Below, piece by piece: positions 54,107-62,551 of a DNA stretch of 64,000 bases (positions are counted from its first letter, which is position 1; each line of letters starts with the position of its first letter). The notes beneath the pieces were generated by a model that saw only the letters and a program-made list of their open reading frames with translations, was not told the DNA's origin and did no database searches. The stretch lies in assembly GCF_000611675.1 (NCBI RefSeq), contig NZ_JATV01000018.1, forward strand, positions 1-64,000, in the 5' to 3' direction. A program made the position numbers and the translations under genes. This DNA comes from Flavobacterium succinicans LMG 10402. Its GTDB lineage: Bacteria; Bacteroidota; Bacteroidia; Flavobacteriales; Flavobacteriaceae.

Positions 54107-54970
54107 ATGGATACAAAAGAGCTTTTAAAAAAAGTACGAAAAATAGAAATCAAAACCAGACGATTGAGCGATCATATCTTTTCTGGTGAGTATCATACCT
54201 CTTTCAAAGGCCGTGGAATGACGTTTAGCGAAGTGCGTCAATACCAATATGGTGACGATATTCGCGCTATCGATTGGAATGTAACTGCCCGTTATAACGA
54301 AGCCCACGTAAAAGTTTTTGAAGAAGAGCGCGAATTGACGATGATGTTAATGGTCGATATTTCGGGTTCTGAAAATTTTGGCTCTACAAGTCAGTTCAAA
54401 AAAGAAATTGTCATTGAAATTGCCGCTACTATGGCTTTTTCGGCCACTCAAAACAATGACAAAATAGGTTTGATTTTGTTTTCTGACGAAATAGAATTGT
54501 ACATTCCACCCAAAAAAGGACGTTCTCACGTCTTGCGTCTGATACGTGAACTAATCGAATTTGAGCCTAAAAGCCATAAAACGGATATTGGTCAAGCCTT
54601 GAAATTTCTGTCAAGCACTCAAAAAAAGAAAGCGATTGTGTTTATGATTTCTGATTTTATGTGTGAGAATTACGAGCAAACCTTGAAGATTGCTTCCAAA
54701 AAGCACGATATTACTGGTATACGAGTGTACGATATTCGCGAAGAAAAAATGCCCAATTTAGGAATGGTGACGATGCTTGATGCCGAAACAGGACGAACTC
54801 AATTAATCAATACAGGTTCAAAAACAGTTCGAATGAATTATGAAAAGCACTATCAAGATAAAGTGAATTATTTTAAGGAAACCTTTCGTAAGTCAGGCTC
54901 AGGAGTTGTGAACACCAGAGTCGATGAAAGTTACGTGACTAAACTATTGAGTTATTTTAAATCTCGTTAA
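54107..54970 (+). CDS. DUF58 domain protein of the Bat operon
   Basis: A 287-residue protein with a vWA-like DUF58 fold. The signature GRGMTFSEVRQYQYGDDIR then AIDWNVTARYNEAHVK is at about 37-72, and the MIDAS-like MVDISGSENFG is near 83. Such proteins always sit next to MoxR ATPases and are probably their clients. It follows moxR after a repeat-filled gap and precedes the BatD-like gene. Confidence 0.92.
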   Translation: MDTKELLKKVRKIEIKTRRLSDHIFSGEYHTSFKGRGMTFSEVRQYQYGDDIRAIDWNVTARYNEAHVKVFEEERELTMMLMVDISGSENFGSTSQFKKEIVIEIAATMAFSATQNNDKIGLILFSDEIELYIPPKKGRSHVLRLIRELIEFEPKSHKTDIGQALKFLSSTQKKKAIVFMISDFMCENYEQTLKIASKKHDITGIRVYDIREEKMPNLGMVTMLDAETGRTQLINTGSKTVRMNYEKHYQDKVNYFKETFRKSGSGVVNTRVDESYVTKLLSYFKSR

Positions 54971-54973
54971 ACT

Positions 54974-55006
54974 AACCCTGTCAGAGTTTAAAACTCTGAC
55001 AGGGTT
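54974..55006. repeat. Palindrome of CTGTCAGAGTTT type
   Basis: AACCCTGTCAGAGTTT (54974-54989) and AAACTCTGACAGGGTT (54991-55006) form a perfect 16-pair stem around one base. It starts 4 bp after the DUF58 stop and ends 14 bp before the next ATG. No T run follows. A similar palindrome is inside structured element copy 3 at 51608-51644. Confidence 0.85.
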
Positions 55007-55020
55007 AAAGTTAAAAACAA

Positions 55021-56649
55021 ATGAAAATTAAACTTTACCTATTATTTATAGCGCTATCGACTTCCCTTTTTGCTCAGCAAAAACAAGTGCTCACGTCTAT
55101 AGACACCACCAAAAATAAAATTGGCGCGGAGTTTAAACTAACTCTAAAGACTACGGTAAAAACTACTTCAAAGGTTGCTTTTCCTAACCTAAAAAATATT
55201 GGACCATTAGAAGTAATCGAATCCTATCCAATTGATACGGTTAAAAAAAATGACCAAATTGAGTTAATCAAAAAGTATGGTTTAACTCAGTTTGATTCTG
55301 GAAGATATACCATTCCTTCGGTTAAAATTTTAATCGATAAAAAACCTTTTTTCTCGGATTCTATTAAAGTGGAAGTCGCTAATGTTGCTGTTGATACATT
55401 GAAACAAAAAATGTACGACATCAAAGGCATCATTAAAGCGCAAGATTCTTGGGGCAATTGGTGGTTGTATCTTTTGATAGCTCTTGTTATCGTTGGGGCA
55501 GTAGCCTATTGGCACTTCAAAATTCGTAAAAAAACAGTGGCACCAGAAGTTGTCGTTTACAAAACGCCTATCGAAAAAGCCACGAGTTTATTGAATACTT
55601 TAGAGCAAAAAGAGCTTTGGCAAAAAGGTGATGTAAAAGCATATTATAGCGAATTGACGGATATTGCTAGAAATTATATTGAAGAAGCCATAGCCATTCC
55701 AGCGATGGAAAGTACCTCAGCGGAATTAGTTGCGGGACTTAAAGCGGCTTCTCAGAAAAAGAAAATGAAGTTATCTCAAGAAACGATTGAGAATTTAGAA
55801 CGTGTATTGAAACAAGCCGATTTGGTGAAATTTGCGAAATCAAAACCTCTAGATTTTGAAATCACTGAAGATAGAAATAAAATTCAAAAAGCGATTTTAA
55901 CCTTAGATAATGCAATTCCTGTAGTAGTTGAATCCGAGGAAGAAGATGTGTTGAACGAAGCTCAAAAACAAAAACAACTTCAGCTACAATTAGAAAAAGA
56001 ACGAAAAGCGAAAATCAGAACTTATGTTGGAGTTGGTGTAGGAATCGTAATTGGAGTATTCTTGTTTTTTGTGGTAACCAAAGGATTTATGTACACGGTA
56101 CATTCTATTATCGGACATCAAACCAAAGAATTACTTGAAGGAGAATGGGTGAAAAGTCAATACGGAAATCCAGGTGTAATCATTGAAACTCCAGAAGTCT
56201 TGACGCGTGTTGATTTGAAAAAAGCGTTACCAAAAGAAGGTTTGGCATTAATTAAAGATATGCAATCTTTTGGCTATGGAAGCTTTTTAGGAGATTTCTA
56301 TTTGATGGTGTCCACTTATAGTTTCAAACAAGAAAATGCCCTTGATTTATCAAAAGCCCTCGAAGGTTCTATCAAAATGATGGAGCTGCAAGGCGCTCAA
56401 AATATGCTCGTTAAACAAGAGGATTTTGAAACTCCCGAGGGACTTAAAGGAATCAAAGGATACGGAACATTCTCCAAAGTTGACGATAAATCCAATAGCA
56501 GTACTAAATTGTATTATGAGATTTTATTGTTTAGTCAAAATGGCGGATTGCAGCAAATTATGATTTTGCACGAAGAAGGAGATGAGTACGCCACAAAAAT
56601 AGCAGAACGTATATTGAATTCTGTTGAATTAAAACTAGCAAGAAACTAA
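55021..56649 (+). CDS. BatD-like membrane protein of the Bat operon
   Basis: A 542-residue exported membrane protein. After a signal peptide (ending LFAQ) there is an Ig-like beta domain (about 20-130, KIGAEFKLTLKTTVKTT), a membrane helix near 146-168 (WWLYLLIALVIVGAVAYW), a cytoplasmic helical region (about 180-300) and a second helix near 340-358, then a C-terminal beta domain. It resembles BatD/DUF4381 proteins that accompany vWA proteins. It shares its stop with the ATG of batA (TAATG, 1 bp overlap), so translation is coupled. Confidence 0.7.
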   Translation: MKIKLYLLFIALSTSLFAQQKQVLTSIDTTKNKIGAEFKLTLKTTVKTTSKVAFPNLKNIGPLEVIESYPIDTVKKNDQIELIKKYGLTQFDSGRYTIPSVKILIDKKPFFSDSIKVEVANVAVDTLKQKMYDIKGIIKAQDSWGNWWLYLLIALVIVGAVAYWHFKIRKKTVAPEVVVYKTPIEKATSLLNTLEQKELWQKGDVKAYYSELTDIARNYIEEAIAIPAMESTSAELVAGLKAASQKKKMKLSQETIENLERVLKQADLVKFAKSKPLDFEITEDRNKIQKAILTLDNAIPVVVESEEEDVLNEAQKQKQLQLQLEKERKAKIRTYVGVGVGIVIGVFLFFVVTKGFMYTVHSIIGHQTKELLEGEWVKSQYGNPGVIIETPEVLTRVDLKKALPKEGLALIKDMQSFGYGSFLGDFYLMVSTYSFKQENALDLSKALEGSIKMMELQGAQNMLVKQEDFETPEGLKGIKGYGTFSKVDDKSNSSTKLYYEILLFSQNGGLQQIMILHEEGDEYATKIAERILNSVELKLARN

Positions 56650-57650
56650 TGGAAAAGATAACGTTTTTAAATCCAGAATTTTTTTGGTTGTTCTTGTTAC
56701 TGCCAGTGGTGATTGCTTGGTTGTTCTGGAAAAGAAATCATCAAGTGGCTGCGCTTAAAATGAGTTCAACAGCAGGTTTTCAAGGAAAAAAATCATTTTG
56801 GGTACAGTTGAAACCTTACTTAAGCGTGTTTAGAATTTTGGCATTAGCGTTGTTGATTGTGGCAATGGCAAGACCAAGAACAGTCGATGTGAGCAATAGA
56901 ACGAAAACCACCAAAGGAATTGATATCGTGATGGCGATTGACGTTTCTGGAAGTATGTTGGCCAAAGATTTAAAGCCTAACCGAATGGAAGCCCTAAAAC
57001 GTGTGGCAGCCAGTTTTGTTGACGAAAGACCCAATGACCGTATTGGATTGGTAGTGTATGCTGCCGAATCGTATACTAAAACTCCTGTGACTAGTGATAA
57101 AGCGATTGTTCAAGAAGCCATCAAAAGCATAAAATACGACAACGTTTTGCAAGACGGAACTGGAATTGGCATGGGATTGGCGACAGCCGTAAACCGTTTG
57201 AAAGACAGCAAAGCTAAAAGTAAAGTCATTATTCTCTTGACGGATGGTGTAAACAATGCTGGTTTTATTGAACCAGAAACCGCTTCAGATATTGCCAGAC
57301 AATACGGAATCAAAGTCTACACTATCGGAATTGGAACAAACGGAATGGCTATGTTTCCTTATGCAATCGCACCGAACGGAGGCTTTTTGTTCCAAATGAT
57401 GAAAGTAGAAATCGACGAGCAATTAATGAAAAACATTGCCCGAAAAACCGATGGTAAATATTTTAGAGCAACAAGCAACGACAAACTAGCACAGATTTAT
57501 AACGAAATCAACAAACTCGAAACTACAGAAATAGAAGAATTAAAATTCTATGATTACGACGAAAAGTTTAGATTTTTTGTGTTGCTAGCAGGACTATTGT
57601 TACTAATTGAAGTTGGTTTGAGAAATACAGTGTACAGAAGTTTTATTTAA
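56649..57650 (+). CDS. batA: BatA, vWA-domain membrane protein
   Basis: A 333-residue inner-membrane protein with two N-terminal helices (about 8-27 and 58-74), a vWA domain with the full MIDAS motif DVSGS at 98-102, and a C-terminal helix (about 310-325). It belongs to the aerotolerance Bat proteins, which are thought to form a periplasm-facing complex. The next gene batB is a paralogue. The ATG overlaps the stop of the upstream gene. Confidence 0.92.
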   Translation: MEKITFLNPEFFWLFLLLPVVIAWLFWKRNHQVAALKMSSTAGFQGKKSFWVQLKPYLSVFRILALALLIVAMARPRTVDVSNRTKTTKGIDIVMAIDVSGSMLAKDLKPNRMEALKRVAASFVDERPNDRIGLVVYAAESYTKTPVTSDKAIVQEAIKSIKYDNVLQDGTGIGMGLATAVNRLKDSKAKSKVIILLTDGVNNAGFIEPETASDIARQYGIKVYTIGIGTNGMAMFPYAIAPNGGFLFQMMKVEIDEQLMKNIARKTDGKYFRATSNDKLAQIYNEINKLETTEIEELKFYDYDEKFRFFVLLAGLLLLIEVGLRNTVYRSFI

Positions 57651-57689
57651 AGTTAAAACAAAGAAAATAATAAATATCAGTTTGCAATT

Positions 57690-57733
57690 TAACTTGTGAA
57701 CTTAGTGAAAACTTAGTGCCCTTAGTGGTTAAA
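57690..57733. repeat. Half-site of the CTTAGTGxxxTTAGTGG repeat family
   Basis: TGTGAACTTAGTGAAAACTT then AGTGCCCTTAGTGGTTAAAT, ending 5 bp before batB, is the right half of the family that fills repeat copy B at 22456-22625. A similar remnant precedes batE near 61420-61455. Confidence 0.65.
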
Positions 57734-57738
57734 TACAA

Positions 57739-58770
57739 ATGGAATTAGACGAAAAAAAATATTTATACCTACTCATCTTATTGCCTCTTTTGGTAGTGGT
57801 TTTCTTGTACAATTTGTATTGGAAAAGGAAAAAACAACGCGAATTTGGTTCGGTTGAAATGGTGCAAAAGTTGAGTCCAGATAGCTCTAGTTTTAAATCG
57901 GTATTGAAATTAATTGTGTTAGTATTGGCTTTTGCCTGCTTGATTTTAGGATTGGTGAATCCTAAGATTGGCACCAAAATGGAAACGGTTAAGCGTGAAG
58001 GTATTGATATTGTTTTTGCAGTCGATGTTTCTAAAAGTATGTTGGCAGAGGATATCGCGCCCAGTCGTTTAGAAAAAAGCAAGCAAATCGTCTCTCAAAT
58101 CATCAATCAACTCGGCAGTGACCGTATTGGGATTGTAGCTTATGCAGGAAGTGCTTTTCCTGTATTGCCAATCACCTCCGATTACGGTGTGGCGAAGATG
58201 TTTTTGCAAAGTATGAATACCGACATTGTTTCGTCTCAAGGAACTTCTTTAGACGAAGCGATTAAATTATCGGCTACTTATTTTGATGAAAAAAGCAAAA
58301 CAAGCAAGTTGATGATTATGATTTCGGATGGGGAAGACCATTCAGAAGGATCCGAAAGCGCCGCCGAAGAAGCCAATAAAATTGGTATGAAAATCATCAC
58401 TATTGGTGTTGGTACTGAGAAGGGCGGTACGATTCCTTTGCGTCGAAACGGTGTGATTGAAAGTTATAAAAGAGACAAAGAGAATCAAATCGTTATCACA
58501 AAATTGAATCCAGAAAGCTTGAAAAGCATTGCAAAAGCGACGAATGGGAATTATGTAAATGGCGCGAATACCAAAGAAGTGTTAGAATTCGTAAAAAACA
58601 CTTTGGATAAAATCCAAAAAACAGAATTTGAAGCAACTGAAATGGCAGAGTACCAATCTCAATTTCAATGGTTTTTAGCCATTGGTTTCCTGTTGCTTTT
58701 GGTAGATGTATTTCTGTTAGAGCGCAAAACAAGTTGGGTGAAAAAATTGAATTTGTTTAACGAGAAATAA
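57739..58770 (+). CDS. batB: BatB, vWA-domain membrane protein
   Basis: A 343-residue paralogue of BatA. It has N-terminal helices (about 9-27 and 55-73), a vWA domain with DVSKS at 96-100 (the second Ser/Gly of the MIDAS motif differs from BatA's DVSGS but the DxSxS pattern stays) and a C-terminal helix near 313-330. The start ATG 57739 follows a repeat remnant. It is expected to act with BatA. Confidence 0.92.
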   Translation: MELDEKKYLYLLILLPLLVVVFLYNLYWKRKKQREFGSVEMVQKLSPDSSSFKSVLKLIVLVLAFACLILGLVNPKIGTKMETVKREGIDIVFAVDVSKSMLAEDIAPSRLEKSKQIVSQIINQLGSDRIGIVAYAGSAFPVLPITSDYGVAKMFLQSMNTDIVSSQGTSLDEAIKLSATYFDEKSKTSKLMIMISDGEDHSEGSESAAEEANKIGMKIITIGVGTEKGGTIPLRRNGVIESYKRDKENQIVITKLNPESLKSIAKATNGNYVNGANTKEVLEFVKNTLDKIQKTEFEATEMAEYQSQFQWFLAIGFLLLLVDVFLLERKTSWVKKLNLFNEK

Positions 58771-58836
58771 AGTTTTCTAACCTCCCAATGTGAAGTTGAT
58801 AAATGTACTTGAAAGTGATAAAATACAAAATTACAA

Positions 58837-59598
58837 ATGATTAAAAAATATTTCATATTCCTTTTCTTGTTTTCCCTTTTGGGGCTAGGAGGCCTATTTG
58901 CTCAACAAAAAGACAAAGCATTACCAAAAGCGAATGAAGAATTTGCAGAAAAAAAGTTTGTAGAAGCGGAGGCGAATTATAGAATTTCACAATCGAAATT
59001 CCCTAACCGAACGGTGGCTCCCTACAATTTAGGAAATGCAATTTACAAACAAAATCAAAATGCCGAAGCACAATATGCCTATGTTGAAGCACTTCGCAAA
59101 GCAAAAGTAAAATCCCAAAAGCACAAGATATTGCACAACTTGGGGAATACTTTTATGAAAGATAAAAATTATGAAGCCGCAGTTGATGCCTATAAAAACG
59201 CTTTACGTTCTAATCCCGAAGATGAAGAGACTCGTTACAATTATGCTTTGGCCAAAAAAATGCTAAAAGACAATCCACCGAAAAACGATAAGGATAATAA
59301 AAAAGACAAAGACAAGGATAAAGATAAGAAGGACGACAAGAAAGACGGCGATAAAGACAAAGACAAAAAAGACGATAAAGGCGATCAGGATAAAAAACAA
59401 GATCCTAATCAAAACGAGCAAAAAAACAGCAAAAATCAAGACCAAAAAGGACAACCGAAACCCAAACCTGGCGATATTTCTAAAGACCGTTTAGAAAACC
59501 TTTTGGATGCTGTAAACAACGAAGAAAAGAAAATTCAAGATAAAGTAAAAGCCAAACAAGGCCAAGGAAAACCAGTTCAAACCGAAAAAGATTGGTAA
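58837..59598 (+). CDS. batC: BatC, TPR protein with a Lys/Asp-rich tail
   Basis: A 253-residue exported protein with a signal peptide ending GLFAQ, about three tetratricopeptide repeats (about 35-145, NLGNAIYKQNQNAEAQYAYV and NLGNTFMKDKNYEAAVDAYK), then a roughly 65-residue region of almost only Lys, Asp, Gln and Asn. TPR proteins of Bat operons are adaptors. The charged low-complexity tail is probably unfolded. batD starts 20 bp later. Confidence 0.88.
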   Translation: MIKKYFIFLFLFSLLGLGGLFAQQKDKALPKANEEFAEKKFVEAEANYRISQSKFPNRTVAPYNLGNAIYKQNQNAEAQYAYVEALRKAKVKSQKHKILHNLGNTFMKDKNYEAAVDAYKNALRSNPEDEETRYNYALAKKMLKDNPPKNDKDNKKDKDKDKDKKDDKKDGDKDKDKKDDKGDQDKKQDPNQNEQKNSKNQDQKGQPKPKPGDISKDRLENLLDAVNNEEKKIQDKVKAKQGQGKPVQTEKDW

Positions 59599-59618
59599 TT
59601 CAAAAACCGCATTTTAAA

Positions 59619-61373
59619 ATGAAAAAATTTATTGCAGTTGCACTTTTTATAATTGCTAACCCACTTCTGGCTCAAGTTCAATTCGAGGCAAGAGTGAGTA
59701 AAAATACATTGGCACTAAACGAACGCCTTCGTGTTGATTTTATTATGAATGTAGATGGTGATAATTTTATTCAACCTTCTTTCGATGGTTTCCGAATCAT
59801 CGCTGGACCTAGCCAACAAGTAAGTCAATCTTGGGTCAACGGTAGAAGCTCTTTCGAGAAAGCGTATTCCTATTTCTTAGTTCCTACCCGAAAAGGAGCT
59901 TTGGTAATTAAACAGGCGGCAATTGAGTTTAATGGGCAGGTGTATAAAACATCTCCTGTAAAGATTACTGTGACCAATGCAGTGCAGCAATCTGAGGAAG
60001 AGAATGACGGACAAATTTCTGTCGATAATAATTTATATTTAGTTGCGGATATTTCTAAAACCAATCCGTATATCAACGAGCCCATTACGGTAGTTTATAA
60101 ATTGTATTTCAGCTATAATATCGGAATTGGAGGTAATTGGGAAGAAAAGAGTAAACCTAAATACAATAATTTTTGGAGCCAAAATATTGATATCAAGCAA
60201 TTGGTTCCTGAAGAGGGAATGTTTAGAGGGGAACGTTTTAGGTATGTAGTTCTTCGCAAAACAGTTTTGTATCCTCAAAAATCTGGAAAACTAGTTATTG
60301 AACCACTTTCATTAGATATTCCTGTTCAATTGCCTACCAATAGAAGAGATATGTTCGGGCAATTAATTGTAAAAGATGTAACTAAGAATGTAACCACAGG
60401 AGCAAGAACGATTGCGGTAAAAGGATTGCCAGAATCGGGCAAACCAACAGATTTTTCTGGCGCCGTGGGAAGTTTTGATTTTAAAGTTACACCAAGCAAA
60501 ACAACACTGCACAATGGAGAAAGTTTAGAATTGGTAGTAAGCGCCGCTGGAAAAGGAAATCTTAAATTATTCACCTTACCCAAACCTGTAGTTCCAAACG
60601 CCCTAGAAATGTATGACCCTGTTCATACGGAATCCGTAAATACGCCACTTTCTGGAATGGCAGGCAAGATTTCGGACAGTTATACCATTATTCCGCAGTT
60701 CAAAGGAACCTATCCGATCAAGCCAATGCAATTCTCTTATTTTGATTTGAATTCGGGCAGTTACAAAACGATTACTTCTCCAGAGATTTTGGTGACTGTT
60801 TTAGATGGTCCAACCGCTACAGACAGTACCGCAGTGGCAAGCACGGCTAAAAATAAGATTAGTAATCTGGAGCAATTCAAATTCATCAAGCTCAAAACAG
60901 AGCTTGAAGACGTTCACGGAAAAGATTTCCTAGGCTCAAATAGCTTTTATGCGCTGTTATTGCTTCCTTTTGGAATAATCCCTTTGATTGTGATTTTCAA
61001 AAAGAAAAAAGAAGCCATAGATAGCGATGTCTTTGGTAACCGAATCAAAATGAACAATAAATTGGCTAAAAAATATTTATCGGAAGCCAAAAAACAAATT
61101 GCGAACAAAGAGTTGTTCTATGTGGCACTCGAAAAAGCGATGCATAATTTCTTAAAAGCCAAATTACACATCGAAACTTCAGAAATGAGTAAGGATAATA
61201 TTCAAGAGTTATTGTTGTCTAGAAAAGCGAATCCTGAGGCTGTAAATGATTTTATTGCCTTGACCGAGAATTGTGAGATTGCGCGTTATGCGCCTTCTTC
61301 TAGTGCTTCCATTCAGCAGGATTTTGATAAAGCCATCGAAATTATTTCGGGATTAGAAAAACAAATTGTCTAA
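59619..61373 (+). CDS. batD: BatD, oxygen-tolerance membrane protein
   Basis: A 584-residue protein with a signal peptide (MKKFIAVALF to LLAQ), three or more beta-rich Ig-like domains in the periplasm (about 20-420), a membrane helix near 448-465 (ALLLLPFGIIPLIVIF) and a cytoplasmic helical C-terminus. The BatD pattern VSKNTLALNERLRVDF near the N-terminus is clear. The ATG at 59619 begins the signal peptide; the frame opens at TTG 59592, which overlaps batC and is less likely. Confidence 0.9.
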   Translation: MKKFIAVALFIIANPLLAQVQFEARVSKNTLALNERLRVDFIMNVDGDNFIQPSFDGFRIIAGPSQQVSQSWVNGRSSFEKAYSYFLVPTRKGALVIKQAAIEFNGQVYKTSPVKITVTNAVQQSEEENDGQISVDNNLYLVADISKTNPYINEPITVVYKLYFSYNIGIGGNWEEKSKPKYNNFWSQNIDIKQLVPEEGMFRGERFRYVVLRKTVLYPQKSGKLVIEPLSLDIPVQLPTNRRDMFGQLIVKDVTKNVTTGARTIAVKGLPESGKPTDFSGAVGSFDFKVTPSKTTLHNGESLELVVSAAGKGNLKLFTLPKPVVPNALEMYDPVHTESVNTPLSGMAGKISDSYTIIPQFKGTYPIKPMQFSYFDLNSGSYKTITSPEILVTVLDGPTATDSTAVASTAKNKISNLEQFKFIKLKTELEDVHGKDFLGSNSFYALLLLPFGIIPLIVIFKKKKEAIDSDVFGNRIKMNNKLAKKYLSEAKKQIANKELFYVALEKAMHNFLKAKLHIETSEMSKDNIQELLLSRKANPEAVNDFIALTENCEIARYAPSSSASIQQDFDKAIEIISGLEKQIV

Positions 61374-61467
61374 ACTACAAAGAATAGAAGTGTAATCAAA
61401 TCAGCACTATAAAATAGTGTTCTTAGTCCTTCCTTTGTGATCTTTGTGTTTAAAATTAAATCAACAT

Positions 61468-62214
61468 ATGAAAAATATAGTTTATTTATTATTATTTATA
61501 ACCAGTGTTTTAACTGCTCAAAATGGGTTTGAGTCAGGGAATGCTTTGTACAAAAAAGGGCAATACGAGCAAGCCATTCAGGCCTATGAATCGGTGGTGC
61601 AAACGGAGAAAAAAGAATCGGCCGATTTGTATTTCAATTTGGGCAATTGTTATTACAAGCTCAATCAGGTAGCGCCAGCGATTTATAATTATGAAAAAGC
61701 TTTGGTCTTAAAACCTAATGATTCAGAAATTCTAAACAATTTGAAATTTGCCCAAAAGAAAACCATTGATGAGATTAAAGTGGTTCCCAAAGTAGGTTTC
61801 GAGAAACTGGTACACGATTTTACCGCTTTCTTTCATTATGATACTTGGGGATGGATTTCGATTGGTTTTGCTGTGGTAGTACTATTACTTTTTTTAGGGT
61901 ATTACTTTACTCAAGCTTCTTTAGCGAAACGTGTTTTTTTCTTTGGGATGTTTTTTGGATTGCTACTCGTTTTGCTAAGTGTTTTTGCGGGTTATTTTGA
62001 GCAAAGTCATTTTAAAAATGATCGGCCAGCCATTCTTTTTGCGGCTATGACAGATGTCAAAAGTGAGCCGCAGTCTTCAAGTTCGGTTGTCATTACTCTG
62101 CATGAAGGGGTCAAAGTTTATATCATAGAATCTCTCGATCAATGGAGAAAAGTTCAGCTTACCGATGGTACAGAAGGTTGGTTGAATGCCAATGCTATTA
62201 AGGAAGTGAAGTGA
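61468..62214 (+). CDS. batE: BatE, TPR and SH3 domain protein
   Basis: A 248-residue exported membrane protein that ends the Bat operon. A signal peptide (ending LTAQ) is followed by two TPRs (about 15-95, ADLYFNLGNCYYKLNQVAPA), two membrane helices (about 120-145 and 150-175) and a C-terminal SH3-like domain (about 190-248, SSSVVITLHEGVKVYIIE and TDGTEGWLNANAI). The ATG at 61468 begins the signal peptide; TTG 61444 is an in-frame extension only. A terminator follows. Confidence 0.9.
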   Translation: MKNIVYLLLFITSVLTAQNGFESGNALYKKGQYEQAIQAYESVVQTEKKESADLYFNLGNCYYKLNQVAPAIYNYEKALVLKPNDSEILNNLKFAQKKTIDEIKVVPKVGFEKLVHDFTAFFHYDTWGWISIGFAVVVLLLFLGYYFTQASLAKRVFFFGMFFGLLLVLLSVFAGYFEQSHFKNDRPAILFAAMTDVKSEPQSSSSVVITLHEGVKVYIIESLDQWRKVQLTDGTEGWLNANAIKEVK

Positions 62215-62241
62215 TAATTTATGTTAATTTTACCAATTTTG

Positions 62242-62275
62242 GGTGTTTCTAATCTATAGGAACACCTTTTTTTTT
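62242..62275 (+). terminator. Intrinsic terminator of the Bat operon
   Basis: GGTGTTTC (62242-62249) pairs with GGAACACC (62259-62266) with one wobble pair, followed by nine T. It lies 27 bp after the batE stop. Confidence 0.85.
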
Positions 62276-62551
62276 ACTCAAAACTGTGCTAATTTTGGGT
62301 CTTTTTCTTTGAAAAAGTGTTAAAATTTGGATTCCTTCAATTATGCCGTATTCTTATTAATATTTAGATATAATTTTTATTATGTGTTTACATTATGTTA
62401 AACTGTTTGTTTTTGTTTTAAGTATTTGGAGTAATAGTGGTATTATGTTTATTGATTTCTCTTGTTTTGTTGGGCTCGCAGCCGCTATTGGTTTTTTTTA
62501 TTAACAAAATGTTATCATTTTTGTCGCATAACTAAATCAAAATTCAAATTT
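62276..62551. other. Upstream region of the second SusC-like gene
   Basis: AT-rich gap with no ORF. TTTG-containing words are frequent, and TATCATTTTTG near 62514-62524 is a weak -7 candidate. The 14-mer ATCAAAATTCAAAT occurs at 62536-62549 and again inside the gene at 62557-62570, which may be coincidence in AT-rich sequence. Confidence 0.4.

Noticed and set aside
54974..55006. Terminator inside the Bat operon
   Set aside because: The stem is perfect but lacks a T run on either strand, and the next gene follows closely in the same direction.
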